A stretch of DNA of 64,000 bases from Hymenobacter sp. UV11 (GCF_004684095.1 NZ_SRII01000013.1:1-64000), one strand, 5' to 3'; shown: positions 8,642-17,532, numbered from the stretch's first letter. Notes: generated by a model not told the origin, from the sequence alone. Program-made: numbers and translations.

Positions 8642-8806
8642 CCGCCCGGCATTGGCGCGCAGGGCCCCTGTTTTGAGGCCCTGGCCACCACTGGCCCCCT
8701 CAGGCTTGCCGATTTTGCGCCCGGCAAGTGGAGGCTTTTCTTGTCGCATCCGGCCGATTTCACTCCCGTTTTCACCCCCGAGCTGACCGGTTTTACCAAG
8801 CGCTAG
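8642..8806 (+). pseudogene. Peroxiredoxin (1-Cys/Prx6-like) remnant
   Basis: In the frame read from 8642 the text contains FLSHPADFTPVFTPELTGF, unmistakably the active-site segment of Prx6-type peroxiredoxins. It is preceded by CFEALATTGPLRLADFAPGKW, the usual N-terminal strand region. The catalytic Cys (normally TPVCTTE) is replaced by Phe, no start codon fits, and the frame stops at 8804-8806. The rest of the roughly 210-residue family is missing. The following 8807-8934 stretch has a second broken frame (ITLAQLDVRLADESGK, stop, LDFHLAETHV) that I do not recognise. Both are decayed. Confidence 0.7.
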
Positions 8807-8951
8807 GCCCTGCAATACGTGGGCGAGCACCTGCTGGCCCAGCTGCCCCCATTACCCTGGCCCAGCTCGATGTGCGCCTGGCCGACGAGTCGGGAAAGTA
8901 GCTGGACTTTCACCTGGCCGAAACCCACGTGTAAATAGCCCCGGCCACTTG

Positions 8952-8992
8952 CCAAAACCCCGGTTTCCCAGCAGCGGAAGCTGGGGTTTTGG
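8952..8992. terminator. Stem-loop with CCAAAACCCC/GGGGTTTTGG arms
   Basis: Ten-base arms at 8952-8961 and 8983-8992 are perfectly complementary, with a smaller TTCC/GGAA hairpin in the loop. It follows the decayed genes and precedes the SDR promoter, so it plausibly insulates that promoter. No U-tract is seen. Confidence 0.5.
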
Positions 8993-9022
8993 GCTAGGTT
9001 AGAGCGCCACCCAACGCGTAAC

Positions 9023-9088
9023 CTGACAAAAATCAGCCAACCAGCTAATTGTTGTCAGGGCCTTGGCAAGCCCTACCCCGGACCTTTA
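9023..9088 (+). promoter_or_regulatory. Regulon promoter for the SDR gene
   Basis: The distal box CTGA-N6-TCAG is at 9023-9036 (centre 9029.5). The proximal box CTAA-N6-TCAG is at 9045-9058 (centre 9051.5, exactly 22 bp on). The -7 element gAccTTTA is at 9081-9088, 29.5 bp from the proximal centre. Confidence 0.78.
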
Positions 9089-9154
9089 TGCCCAGTCTGC
9101 CAACTGTCCTTAACGGGGCGGCGTCGGGCATTTGCGGCATAAAACACCTACTTT

Positions 9155-9907
9155 ATGGACATGGATTTGCAAGGAAAAACGGCCCTGGTTACCGGGGCGG
9201 CGTCGGGCATCGGCCGGGCAGTAGCGCTGCTCTACGGGCAGCACGGGGCCAAGGTAATGGTGTCGGATATCGACGAAGAGCAAGGCCGGCAGGTGGTGGC
9301 CGAGCTGCAAGCCACCGGGGCCGAGGCCCGGTTCTACAAGGCCGACGTGGGCGACCCCGCCCAGTGCCACCAGCTGGTGCAGGAAACCGTGGCCGCCTTC
9401 GGCACCCTCGACGTGGCCTGCAACAACGCCGGCATCACCGGCGAGCTAAGCCTGACCGCCGACTACTCGCTTGAAGGCTGGCAGAAGATTATCAACGTGA
9501 ACCTGAACAGCGTGTTTTTCTGCCTCAAATACGAGCTGGAAGTGATGCTGAAGCAGGGCCACGGCTCCATTATTAATATGTCATCCATTCTGGGGCAGGT
9601 GGGCACGCCCACGCTGGCGGGCTACGTCACGGCCAAGCACGGCGTGGTGGGCCTCACCCAAACGGCCGCCCAGGAGTACGCCGCCCAGGGCATCCGCATC
9701 AACGCGGTGGGCCCCGGCTACATCGACACGCCGCTGCTGGGCGCGTTTTCGGCCGAAACCAAGGCCGGGCTGGTGGCGCTGCACCCCATTGGCCGCCTGG
9801 GTACGTCGGAGGAAGTGGCCGAGCTGGTCATCTGGCTCAGTTCCGAAAAAGCGTCGTTTGTGACAGGCAGCTACTACCCCGTCGATGGCGGGTATTTGGC
9901 CCGTTAG
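9155..9907 (+). CDS. Short-chain dehydrogenase/reductase (SDR)
   Basis: The 250-residue protein is a classical SDR. It has the cofactor motif TGAASGIG (residues 13-20), an acidic residue after strand 2 (SDID, favouring NAD), NNAG (90-93), Ser144 and the catalytic Tyr157-x3-Lys161. The substrate cannot be told from sequence; many close relatives are annotated glucose or 3-oxoacyl dehydrogenases without proof. It is the first gene after a regulon promoter and may be co-transcribed with the next small genes and phosphoketolase, since no other clear promoter was found before 11043. A 17-bp piece of its own glycine-motif coding sequence is duplicated in the leader (9115-9131 = 9194-9210). Confidence 0.88.
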   Translation: MDMDLQGKTALVTGAASGIGRAVALLYGQHGAKVMVSDIDEEQGRQVVAELQATGAEARFYKADVGDPAQCHQLVQETVAAFGTLDVACNNAGITGELSLTADYSLEGWQKIINVNLNSVFFCLKYELEVMLKQGHGSIINMSSILGQVGTPTLAGYVTAKHGVVGLTQTAAQEYAAQGIRINAVGPGYIDTPLLGAFSAETKAGLVALHPIGRLGTSEEVAELVIWLSSEKASFVTGSYYPVDGGYLAR

Positions 9908-9913
9908 GCTGCC

Positions 9914-9988
9914 TGTAAAACGGAGTGGCACTCCGTTTCTGTGCGAACGACTTGTTCAACGCCAAACGGAGTGCCACTCCGTTTTACA
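9914..9988. repeat. Nested palindrome: two 25-bp inverted arms, each palindromic
   Basis: Arms 9914-9938 and 9964-9988 are perfect inverted copies. Each arm contains its own hairpin AAACGGAGTG-G-CACTCCGTTT (10-bp stem, one-base centre). It sits between the SDR gene and the small gene at 10008. It may be a terminator or a dispersed element; only one copy is in this window. Confidence 0.85.
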
Positions 9989-10007
9989 ATCCTTCATTCC
10001 CTACCCC

Positions 10008-10292
10008 ATGAAAATCGTCGAATCCACCCTGGAACAGGAACTCGCTGGCAGTCTGGAAGCTAGCCTCAGCGGCCTCACCGAAAAGCACGCCCGCCAGATG
10101 CATAAGGAGGTAACTGGCTCCGTGAAAAAACTGGCCAAAAGCTTTGCCCGCCTGCTGGCCAAGGAGCAGCGCGCCCGCGACAAGCAGCAGCGGCGGGCCA
10201 CCAAAGCCTCGGTCGAAAACCTGGTGCTGAAGCTGCACGAAGTGCTCGGGACCCCGGCCGCCGCTCCCCTGCGGCGGGCCAGCGGCCAGTAG
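10008..10292 (+). CDS. Small basic helical protein, unknown
   Basis: The gene encodes 94 residues, highly charged and almost entirely helix-forming, with a basic stretch (KSFARLLAKEQRARDKQQRRATK). No signal peptide or membrane segment is seen. It might be a nucleic-acid-binding or structural helper protein, but nothing proves that. ATG 10008 follows CTACCCC immediately, a leader motif seen before several starts here. It lies 14 bp before the HAD gene and is probably co-transcribed with it. Confidence 0.6.
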   Translation: MKIVESTLEQELAGSLEASLSGLTEKHARQMHKEVTGSVKKLAKSFARLLAKEQRARDKQQRRATKASVENLVLKLHEVLGTPAAAPLRRASGQ

Positions 10293-10306
10293 CCCGCCCC
10301 CCTTAG

Positions 10307-10948
10307 ATGACTGATTCTTCCCCTTCCCCGGCGCGCGCGCGGCCCATCACTACGCTCTTCGTTGACATTGGGGGCGTGCTGCTCGGCCCCGGCTGGGGCC
10401 ATGTTTCGCGGCGGCTGGCGGCCGATACCTTCGGGCTGGATGCGGCCGAAATGCAGCAGCGGCACCACCTGCTTTTCAGCACCTACGAGCTGGGCCGGCT
10501 CAGCCTGGCCGACTACCTCCGGCAGGTGGTTTTTTACCGGCCCCGGTCATTTAGCGAGGCTGATTTTCGGGAATTCATGTTCGCCCAGTCGCGGCCCTAC
10601 CCCGAAATGCTGGCCCTGATACCGCAGCTCAAAGCCCGCTACCAGCTCAAAATAGCCGTGGTTAGCAACGAGGGCCGCGAGCTGAACGCGCACCGCATTC
10701 ACACGTTCGGGCTGGCCGGCTTCGTGGATTTTTTCGTGTCCTCTTCCTTCGTCGGCCTCAGCAAGCCCGACCTCAACATCTTTCGCCTGGCGCTTGATTT
10801 GGCGCAGGTGCCGGCCGCGCAGGTACTGTACCTGGACGACCAGCCGCTGTTCGTCGGCATTGCCGCCGGCCTGGGCATTCAGGGGATTTGCCACCTCGAC
10901 TACCCCACCACCTGCGCCGAGCTGGCCGCTTTTGGTCTGTCCGTGTAA
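10307..10948 (+). CDS. HAD-superfamily phosphatase-like hydrolase (YihX-like)
   Basis: The 213-residue cytoplasmic protein has the HAD motif I as VDIGGVLL, with the nucleophile Asp20. The usual second Asp (D-x-D) is Gly22, as in some YihX/epoxide-hydrolase-type members (D-x-G-N/G-V). Motif II is VVSNEG, motif III includes SKPD (Lys) and motif IV is YLDDQ. An all-helical cap lies at about 30-110. Such proteins dephosphorylate sugar phosphates, for example glucose-1-phosphate. The lost second Asp may lower phosphatase efficiency. It stands between a small unknown gene and phosphoketolase, consistent with a sugar-phosphate role. Confidence 0.8.
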   Translation: MTDSSPSPARARPITTLFVDIGGVLLGPGWGHVSRRLAADTFGLDAAEMQQRHHLLFSTYELGRLSLADYLRQVVFYRPRSFSEADFREFMFAQSRPYPEMLALIPQLKARYQLKIAVVSNEGRELNAHRIHTFGLAGFVDFFVSSSFVGLSKPDLNIFRLALDLAQVPAAQVLYLDDQPLFVGIAAGLGIQGICHLDYPTTCAELAAFGLSV

Positions 10949-11042
10949 TGCGCCATCCCAGCAGTGGGGCGGGCATGCTTGCGCGGCTCGTCCACTAGCT
11001 TTTGCTGGCTGGTGAAGTCAAAACCGCCTAACCCCAAATCCT

Positions 11043-13445
11043 ATGCAAACCAACACCTTAGCCCCGCCGGCCGTGCGCCTGGCCCCTACCCCCCTCACAG
11101 CGGAGGAAGTCGCCCTTATCGACGCCTACTGGCGGGCCGCCAACTACCTCTCGGTGGGCCAGATATACCTGTGCGACAACCCCTTGCTGCGCGAGCCGCT
11201 TACGCTGGCGCACATCAAAAAGATGCTGCTGGGGCACTGGGGCACCACGCCGGGCCAGAACTTCATCTACACCCACCTCAACCGGGCCATCAGGCAGCAC
11301 AACCTGAACATGATTTACCTCTCGGGCCCCGGCCACGGCGGGCCGGCGGTGGTGGCGGGCACGTATCTGGAAGGCACCTACAGCGAGGTGTACCCCAATA
11401 TCAGCCAGGATGAAATCGGGCTGAAACGGCTGTTTACGCAGTTTTCCTACCCCGGCGGCATCTCCAGCCACGCCTCGCCCCAAACGCCGGGCTCCATCCA
11501 CGAGGGCGGCGAGCTGGGCTACTCGCTCAGCCACGCCTTCGGGGCGGTGTTTGATAACCCCGAGCTTATTGTGGCCTGCGTCATTGGCGACGGCGAGGCC
11601 GAAACCGGCCCGCTGGCCACGTCGTGGCACTCCAATAAGTTTCTCAACCCGGCCAGCGACGGCGCAGTGCTGCCCATTCTGCACCTCAACGGCTACAAGA
11701 TTTCCAACCCCACGGTGCTGGCCCGCATCACGCACGAAGAGCTGGACCAGCTGTTGCGCGGCTACGGCTGGACGCCCTACTACGTGGAAGGCCACGAGCC
11801 CGCGCTGATGCACCAGGCCATGGCGGCGGCCCTGGAAGAAGTCGTTACCAACATCCAACAGATTCAGTATGAGGCCCGTGAGAACGGCGACCTCACCCGG
11901 CCGCGCTGGCCGATGCTGGTGCTGAAATCGCCCAAGGGCTGGACCGGCCCCAAGGAAGTGGACGGCGTGCCCAACGAGGGCACGTTCCGGTCGCACCAGG
12001 TGCCGCTGGCCGTGTCGGCCAGCGCGCCGCCCGCGCACCTGGCCCAGCTCGAAGGCTGGCTGAAAAGCTACCGGCCCGAAGAGCTGTTCGATGATGAAGG
12101 CAAGCTGCGGCCCGAAATAGCCGCGCTGGCCCCGCAAGGTACCCGCCGCATGGGCGCTAACCCCCACGCCAACGGCGGCCTGCTGCTGCACGATTTGCAC
12201 CTGCCCGACTACTGCGACTACGCCGTGACGGTGCCCGCGCCGGGCGCCGTGGAGGCCAGCGATACTGGCACGGTAGGCAAGTTTTTGCGCGATGTGCTGC
12301 TGCTGAACGCCGCCCCGCGCAACTTCCGCGTTTTCGGGCCCGATGAAACGATGTCGAACAAGCTCGAAGCCGTGTTCGAAGCCACCAACCGCCAGTGGGA
12401 CGCCGCCGTGGAAGTCAACGACGAGTTTCTGGCCCCCGATGGCGGCGTGCTAGAAATGCTGAGCGAGCACCAGTGTGAGGGCTGGCTGGAAGGCTACTTG
12501 CTCACCGGCCGCCACGGGCTGTTCAATTGCTACGAGGCGTTTGTGCACATCGTGGACTCGATGTTCAACCAGCACGCCAAGTGGCTGAAGCTGACGCTCG
12601 AAATTCCGTGGCGCCGCAAAATTGCCTCGCTCAACTACCTGCTCACCAGCACCGTGTGGCGGCAGGACCACAACGGCTTCACGCACCAGGACCCGGGCTT
12701 TATCGACCACGTTATCAACAAGAAAGCCAGCATTGTGCGGGTGTACCTGCCGCCCGATGCCAACTGCCTGCTCTCGGTGATGGACCACTGCCTGCGCAGC
12801 CGCCACTACGTGAACGTGATTGTGGCCGGCAAGCACCCCGCCCCGCAGTGGCTGAGCATGGACGCCGCCCGCACCCACTGCGCCGAGGGCATCGGCCTCT
12901 GGCCCTGGGCCAGCACCGACGCCGGCCAGGAGCCCGACGCCGTGCTCGCCTGCTGCGGCGACGTGCCCACCCTGGAAATTCTGGCCGCCGCCAGCATCCT
13001 GCGCGAGCACCTGCCGGAGCTGAAAATCCGGGTCGTGAACGTGGTCGATTTGCTGAAGCTGGAGCGCAGCACCGAGCACCCCCACGGCCTGGACGAGGCC
13101 GACTACGACGCGCTGTTTACCCGCGACAAGCCCGTCATTTTTGCCTTCCACGGCTACCCCTGGCTGGTGCATCGCCTCACCTACAAGCGCGCCAACAACC
13201 AGCACATGCACGTGCGCGGCTACAAGGAGGAAGGCACCATCACCACGGCCTTCGACATGACGGTGCTCAACGACATGGACCGCTTCCACCTGGCCATGGA
13301 CGTGCTCGACCGGGTGCCCCAGCTCGGCAACAAGGGTGCCTACCTCAAGCAGCATCTCAAGGATAAGCTGGTGGAGCACAAGCGCTACATCGAAAGCCAC
13401 GGCGAGGATATGCCCGAAATCCGCAACTGGCAGTGGAAAGCCTAG
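11043..13445 (+). CDS. xfp: Xylulose-5-phosphate/fructose-6-phosphate phosphoketolase
   Basis: This is a TPP-dependent cytoplasmic enzyme splitting xylulose-5-P or fructose-6-P with phosphate to acetyl-phosphate plus a shorter sugar phosphate. At 800 residues it has the full family length. It shows the N-terminal signature region (YLSGPGHGGPA), the TPP/Mg motif GDGEAETGP and GYKISNPT, the central FGPDETMSN block, and the C-terminal HGYPWLVHRLTYKR. All are diagnostic for Xfp rather than transketolase. Acetyl-P could yield ATP through acetate kinase, which is not in this window. With the aldolase and LdhA nearby it fits a substrate-level-phosphorylation programme. Confidence 0.96.
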   Translation: MQTNTLAPPAVRLAPTPLTAEEVALIDAYWRAANYLSVGQIYLCDNPLLREPLTLAHIKKMLLGHWGTTPGQNFIYTHLNRAIRQHNLNMIYLSGPGHGGPAVVAGTYLEGTYSEVYPNISQDEIGLKRLFTQFSYPGGISSHASPQTPGSIHEGGELGYSLSHAFGAVFDNPELIVACVIGDGEAETGPLATSWHSNKFLNPASDGAVLPILHLNGYKISNPTVLARITHEELDQLLRGYGWTPYYVEGHEPALMHQAMAAALEEVVTNIQQIQYEARENGDLTRPRWPMLVLKSPKGWTGPKEVDGVPNEGTFRSHQVPLAVSASAPPAHLAQLEGWLKSYRPEELFDDEGKLRPEIAALAPQGTRRMGANPHANGGLLLHDLHLPDYCDYAVTVPAPGAVEASDTGTVGKFLRDVLLLNAAPRNFRVFGPDETMSNKLEAVFEATNRQWDAAVEVNDEFLAPDGGVLEMLSEHQCEGWLEGYLLTGRHGLFNCYEAFVHIVDSMFNQHAKWLKLTLEIPWRRKIASLNYLLTSTVWRQDHNGFTHQDPGFIDHVINKKASIVRVYLPPDANCLLSVMDHCLRSRHYVNVIVAGKHPAPQWLSMDAARTHCAEGIGLWPWASTDAGQEPDAVLACCGDVPTLEILAAASILREHLPELKIRVVNVVDLLKLERSTEHPHGLDEADYDALFTRDKPVIFAFHGYPWLVHRLTYKRANNQHMHVRGYKEEGTITTAFDMTVLNDMDRFHLAMDVLDRVPQLGNKGAYLKQHLKDKLVEHKRYIESHGEDMPEIRNWQWKA

Positions 13446-13459
13446 CGCCGGCTGCGTGA

Positions 13460-13521
13460 GTCAACCAGAACGTCATGCTTCGACAAGCGGCTGCCAGCTG
13501 AGGCATGACGCTCTGGTTGAC
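13460..13521. terminator. Imperfect 20-bp inverted repeat after xfp, likely terminator
   Basis: Arms 13460-13479 and 13502-13521 pair over 20 bases with about two mismatches (GTCAACCAGA...GTCATGC). The loop holds TTCGACAAG. The CATGCTTCGAC text recurs in pieces at about 38156 and 36335, so it belongs to a dispersed hairpin family often found between genes. Confidence 0.6.
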
Positions 13522-13566
13522 TTCCCCAAACTTCTAAACAGCTTCCTCTCCCTACCCCCCCTTATC

Positions 13567-13923
13567 ATGAAAAAAATAACGCACTTCCTGCCTTTGCTGC
13601 TCCTCACCGCCATCGGCAGCCCCGCTTATGCGCAGACTACCCCAAAGCCGGCGCACGCCGCAAAGAAGGCCCCGGCCGACTACTGCATGATGAAAAACGG
13701 CAAAATGACCATGATGAAAAATGGTAAAGCCATGCCCATGATGGCCAGCATGACCATGAGCGACGGCACCAAATGCCTCCCCGACGGCACCTGCCAGAGC
13801 AAGGACGGCACCACCCACAAAATGAAAGAGGGCGAATGCATGATGATGAACGGCAAGATGACTATGCATCCCGACTCAACCAGGCACCCCGGCATGATGA
13901 AAATGGGCAACATGAGAATGTAG
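13567..13923 (+). CDS. Exported Met-rich protein with repeated MxxGKM motifs (DUF6799-like)
   Basis: The 118-residue protein has a clear signal peptide (MKKITHFLPLLLLTAIG, cleavage after AYA). The mature part is very rich in Met, Lys and Gly. It carries three related segments (CMMKNGKMTMMKNGKAM, KCLPDGTCQSKDGTTHKM, CMMMNGKMTM), each starting with a Cys. Met clusters of this sort bind Cu(I) or Ag(I) in periplasmic copper proteins. The next gene is a CopB-like copper ATPase, so a copper-handling role is a reasonable inference. The resemblance to DUF6799 is from memory, not checked. Confidence 0.75.
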   Translation: MKKITHFLPLLLLTAIGSPAYAQTTPKPAHAAKKAPADYCMMKNGKMTMMKNGKAMPMMASMTMSDGTKCLPDGTCQSKDGTTHKMKEGECMMMNGKMTMHPDSTRHPGMMKMGNMRM

Positions 13924-14023
13924 GGGTAGGCGCGTGGCCGGCTCACTGGGCCGGGCGTCACCGTTGGCAGCGGGCCCGTAGCGGCCCGCTGTTTTTGTTA
14001 CTTTTTAGCCGCCTCCGGCACAC

Positions 14024-16117
14024 ATGACGCATCAACCCGAACCCACGACCGCCCCACCAAAGCCCGCCCTAGCTACCCCGGCCAAGCCCGCCGCCCCAGC
14101 AGGGCTCCCGACTAAGCCCATGAGCCACAGCAAAATGGACCACCGCCAGATGGACCATAGCAAAATGGCCGGGCACGACCACGGGGCCATGCTGGCCGAC
14201 TTTCTGCGCCGCTTCTGGGTGTGCGTGGCGCTGTCGGTGCCCGTCATCGGCTTGTCGAGGATGTTTCAGCAGCTGGTGGGCTACCACTTGGTGCTGCCCT
14301 ATGGCACACCGGTGGTGCTGGTGCTGGCCACGGTCATCTACGGCTACGGCGGCTGGCCCTTCTTCAGCGGCACGGTGCGGGAGCTGCGCAGCCGGCAGCC
14401 GGGCATGATGTCGCTGGTGGCGGTGGCCATTACGGTGGCTTATGGCTACAGCGTGGTGGTGCTGCTGGGGTGGCTGCGGGGCACCGACCTGCTGCTGGAG
14501 CTGGCCACCCTCCTCGACATTATGCTGCTGGGCCACTACCTCGAAATGAAGTCGGTGGCCGGGGCCTCGCGGGCGCTGGAGCTGCTGGTGCAGCTGCTGC
14601 CCGCCGAGGCCCATCAAAAGCAGGGCGATGTCCTCAACGACGTGCAAGTGAGCGCCTTGGTGGTGGGCGACGTGGTGCTGGTGCGGCCCGGCGAGCGCAT
14701 GCCCGCCGATGGCGAGGTAGTGGCCGGCAGCAGCGCCGTAAACGAAAGCATGCTGACCGGCGAGAGCACGCCGGCCCCCAAGCAAGCGGGGGCCAAGGTC
14801 ATTGCCGGCTCGCTCAACGGCACGGGCGCGCTCACGGTGCGCGTCACGCACCAGGGCGCCGACAGCTACCTGAGCAAGGTGGTTCAACTGGTGGCCGAGG
14901 CTCAGAATACCAAGTCGCAAACCCAGACCCTGGCCGACCGCGCCGCCGGCTGGCTCACGGGCCTTTCGCTGGTGGCCGGCCTGGGCACGCTGGCCGCGTG
15001 GCTGTGGCTGGGCAAGGGCGCGGCCTTCGCCATCGAGCGCATGGTGACGGTGATGGTGACGGCCTGCCCGCACGCGCTGGGCATGGCCATTCCGCTGGTG
15101 GTGGCCATTTCTACCTCCATTTCGGCCCGCAAGGGCCTGCTCATCCGCAACCGCACGGCCTTCGAAGAGGCCCGCAAAATCACGGCGATGGTGTTCGACA
15201 AAACCGGCACCCTCACCGAAGGCTCCTTCGGCGTGACCCGCGTGCAGGTGCTGGCCGCCGGCCTCGACGAGGCTGCCCTGCTGGGCACCGCCGCCGCCCT
15301 CGAGCAACAGTCGCAGCACCCCATTGCCCAGGGCATTGTGGACGAAGCCAAGAAGCGCAGCCTGCCGCTACCGGCCATCCAGAATTTCAACTCCCTGACT
15401 GGCAAGGGGGTAGCTGCCACCGTAACTGGCCAGGCGGTAGTGGTGGCCAGCCCCGGCTATTTGACGGAAAAGAACATCGCCCTACCCCCCGCCGCCGTCA
15501 GCAACGGGGCCGAGACGGTGGTGTTTGTGCTAATTGAGGGACAGCTGGCCGGCTACATCGCCCTGGCCGACCGCATCCGCCCCGATTCCCAGGACGCCGT
15601 GCGGCGCCTGCAACAGCAGGGCATCAAGGTGTACATGGCCACCGGCGACAACCAGCAGGTGGCCGATGCCGTGGCCAAAACCCTGGGCCTCGACGGCGTG
15701 TACGCCGAAGTACTGCCCGGCCAGAAAGTTAAGATTATCAAAGACTTGCAGGCTAAAGGCCAGTTCGTGGCCATGACCGGCGACGGCGTGAACGACGCGC
15801 CCGCCCTGGCCCAGGCCAACGTGGGCATTGCCGTGGGCTCGGGCACCGACATTGCGGCCGAAACCGCCGACATCATCCTGGTCAACAGCCGGCCCACCGA
15901 CATCACCAACCTGGTCGAATTTGGCAAGGCCACCTACGATAAGATGCGGCAGAACCTGTTCTGGGCCACGGGCTACAACGTCATCGCCCTGCCGCTGGCG
16001 GCGGGGGTGCTCTACCCGCATTTCGTGCTCAGCCCGGCCATGGGCGCGGTGCTCATGAGCGTGAGCACCGTTATCGTGGCCCTGAACGCGCAGCTGCTGC
16101 GCCGCAAGCTGGCGTAG
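14024..16117 (+). CDS. copB: Copper-transporting P1B-type ATPase, CopB-like (CPH type)
   Basis: The 697-residue inner-membrane exporter has a His/Met-rich N-terminus (SHSKMDHRQMDHSKMAGHDH) in place of a ferredoxin-like metal domain. The actuator loop has TGES (about 248), the transmembrane metal motif is Cys348-Pro-His350, the phosphorylated Asp392 is in DKTGTLT, and the hinge is GDGVNDAPAL. CPH with a His-rich N-terminus defines the P1B-3 group, linked to Cu(II) or Ag(I) export. It follows the Met-rich exported protein by 100 bp and is closed by a strong hairpin at 16226-16275. Confidence 0.93.
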   Translation: MTHQPEPTTAPPKPALATPAKPAAPAGLPTKPMSHSKMDHRQMDHSKMAGHDHGAMLADFLRRFWVCVALSVPVIGLSRMFQQLVGYHLVLPYGTPVVLVLATVIYGYGGWPFFSGTVRELRSRQPGMMSLVAVAITVAYGYSVVVLLGWLRGTDLLLELATLLDIMLLGHYLEMKSVAGASRALELLVQLLPAEAHQKQGDVLNDVQVSALVVGDVVLVRPGERMPADGEVVAGSSAVNESMLTGESTPAPKQAGAKVIAGSLNGTGALTVRVTHQGADSYLSKVVQLVAEAQNTKSQTQTLADRAAGWLTGLSLVAGLGTLAAWLWLGKGAAFAIERMVTVMVTACPHALGMAIPLVVAISTSISARKGLLIRNRTAFEEARKITAMVFDKTGTLTEGSFGVTRVQVLAAGLDEAALLGTAAALEQQSQHPIAQGIVDEAKKRSLPLPAIQNFNSLTGKGVAATVTGQAVVVASPGYLTEKNIALPPAAVSNGAETVVFVLIEGQLAGYIALADRIRPDSQDAVRRLQQQGIKVYMATGDNQQVADAVAKTLGLDGVYAEVLPGQKVKIIKDLQAKGQFVAMTGDGVNDAPALAQANVGIAVGSGTDIAAETADIILVNSRPTDITNLVEFGKATYDKMRQNLFWATGYNVIALPLAAGVLYPHFVLSPAMGAVLMSVSTVIVALNAQLLRRKLA

Positions 16118-16225
16118 CGCGCAGTAGGTTTTGGGGTGGCCCAGGGTTTTGCGGGCGCTGCGGAGGGGTAGGCGAACCGCTCTCATGTTAAGGCGAGCGC
16201 CAGCCGCGCACTTTGCCAGCGTCTC

Positions 16226-16275
16226 AAAAAACGGGCGTGGGCCGGAGCCACCGGCCACCGGCCCACGCCCGTTTT
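16226..16275. terminator. Strong bidirectional hairpin terminator after copB
   Basis: Arms AAAAAACGGGCGTGGGCCGG (16226-16245) and its near-perfect complement (16257-16275, ending GTTTTT) form a stem of about 19 bp. A-rich and T-rich flanks support factor-independent termination in both directions. Confidence 0.85.
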
Positions 16276-16292
16276 TCTCACCATCCTGGCCC

Positions 16293-16358
16293 ATGACCAT
16301 AACCTGAATTTCAGCTGATTCTGGTCATGCTTTCCGGCGCGACGCTGGCCGAACTTAC
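16293..16358 (+). promoter_or_regulatory. Regulon promoter for the MacAB-like exporter
   Basis: The proximal box CTGA-N6-TCAT is at 16315-16328 (centre 16321.5). The distal box centre is 16299.5 with a good left half ATGA (16293-16296). A weak -7 element gAacTTac sits at 16351-16358, at the standard 29.5-bp spacing. The -7 match is the poorest of the set. Confidence 0.6.
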
Positions 16359-16405
16359 CGCCAAAACCCGGCGCTCCGGCGGAGCCGGCAGCCGCTTGCT
16401 TGCCC

Positions 16406-17532
16406 ATGAATGTTACCCGCTACCCGCTGCCTTGCCCGCCCGCCATGCCGCCCGGGCGCTGGTTGCTGCTCATCCTGCCGATGCTGGGTTTGCTGGCTGG
16501 CTGCCGCGACAAGGCCGAGCGCGTGAAACCAATCTGGTCGGCCATTTCGGAGTCGGTGTACGCGGCCGGCACGGCCAAAAGCGGGCGGCAGTACCAGGCG
16601 TTTGCCAGCGCGGGCGGCATTATCCAGACGGTTTTTGTGCACGAGGGCGACTCGGTGCGGGCGGGCACGCCGCTGCTGGCCATTGCCAGCGACGTGCCGC
16701 AGCTCACCCAGCAAAACGCCGCCCTGGCTGCCCGCTACGCTGCCCTGGCCACCAACCAAAGCCAGCTCGAAGAGGCCCGCCAGCGCATTGCCCAGCAACG
16801 CCGCACCATGCAGAACGACCTCTTGCAGCGCACCCGGCAGCGCCAGCTCTGGCAGCAAACCATCGGCACGAAGCTGGCGCTCGAACAAAAAGAGTTGGCC
16901 TACGCCGGCTCCAAAACCGCCTACGAGTCGGCCGTGCTTAGCTACCAGACGCTGAAAAAGCAGCTCGATTTTGCCGCCGCCCAGGCCCGCAAAAACCTGC
17001 AGATTGCCCAGAGGCAGGCCAGCGACTTCGTGCTGCGCAGCAAAATCGACGGCCTTGTGTACCAGCTCTACCGCGAAAAGGGCGAGGCCGTGACGCCCCA
17101 AACGCCGCTGGCCCGGGCGACGCCCGCCACTTCGTGCTCGAAATGCAGGTAGACGAGTCCGACATCGTGAAAATCCGCCCCGGCCAGCTGGTTTTGGTAA
17201 CGCTGGACAGCTACAAAGGGCAGGTATTTACGGCCCGCGTCAGCACCATTTCGCCGATGATGAACACCGGCAGCCGCACGTTTCAGGTAGCTGCGGCCTT
17301 CGTGCGCCAGCCGCCGGTGCTGTACCCGTTTGTGAGCTTCGAGGCCAATATCGTGCTGCAAACCAAGGCAAAAGCACTCCTGATTCCGCGCCGCCTGCTG
17401 GTCGACGACTCCACGGTGCAGAAGGCCGATGGCCAGCTGGCGCGGGTGAAAACCGGCCTGCGCGACTACCAGATGGTGGAAATCCTGCGGGGCCTCACGC
17501 CCGCCGACGAACTCACAGCCCCCGCGAAATGA
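16406..17532 (+). pseudogene. Membrane-fusion (HlyD/MacA-like) lipoprotein, single-base frameshift
   Basis: The N-terminal part (16406 to about 17117) encodes a lipoprotein signal with lipobox LLAGC (Cys33), a biotinyl-like barrel segment (VFVHEGDSVRAGTPLL) and a long helical hairpin. The C-terminal part in another frame continues with GDARHFVLEMQVDESDIVKI and a beta-barrel to 17532. The two join if one G is added to the G-run at 17115-17117, giving about 375 residues, the normal size for the adaptor of an ABC-type tripartite exporter. It may be a sequencing error or a real recent mutation. It overlaps the permease gene by 4 bp (ATGA). Confidence 0.8.

Noticed and set aside
14221..15537. Long open frame (about 438 codons) on the plus strand inside copB
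   Set aside because: It is out of frame with the well-supported copper ATPase; its product is Arg/Gly/His-rich low-complexity text typical of GC-rich shadow frames.
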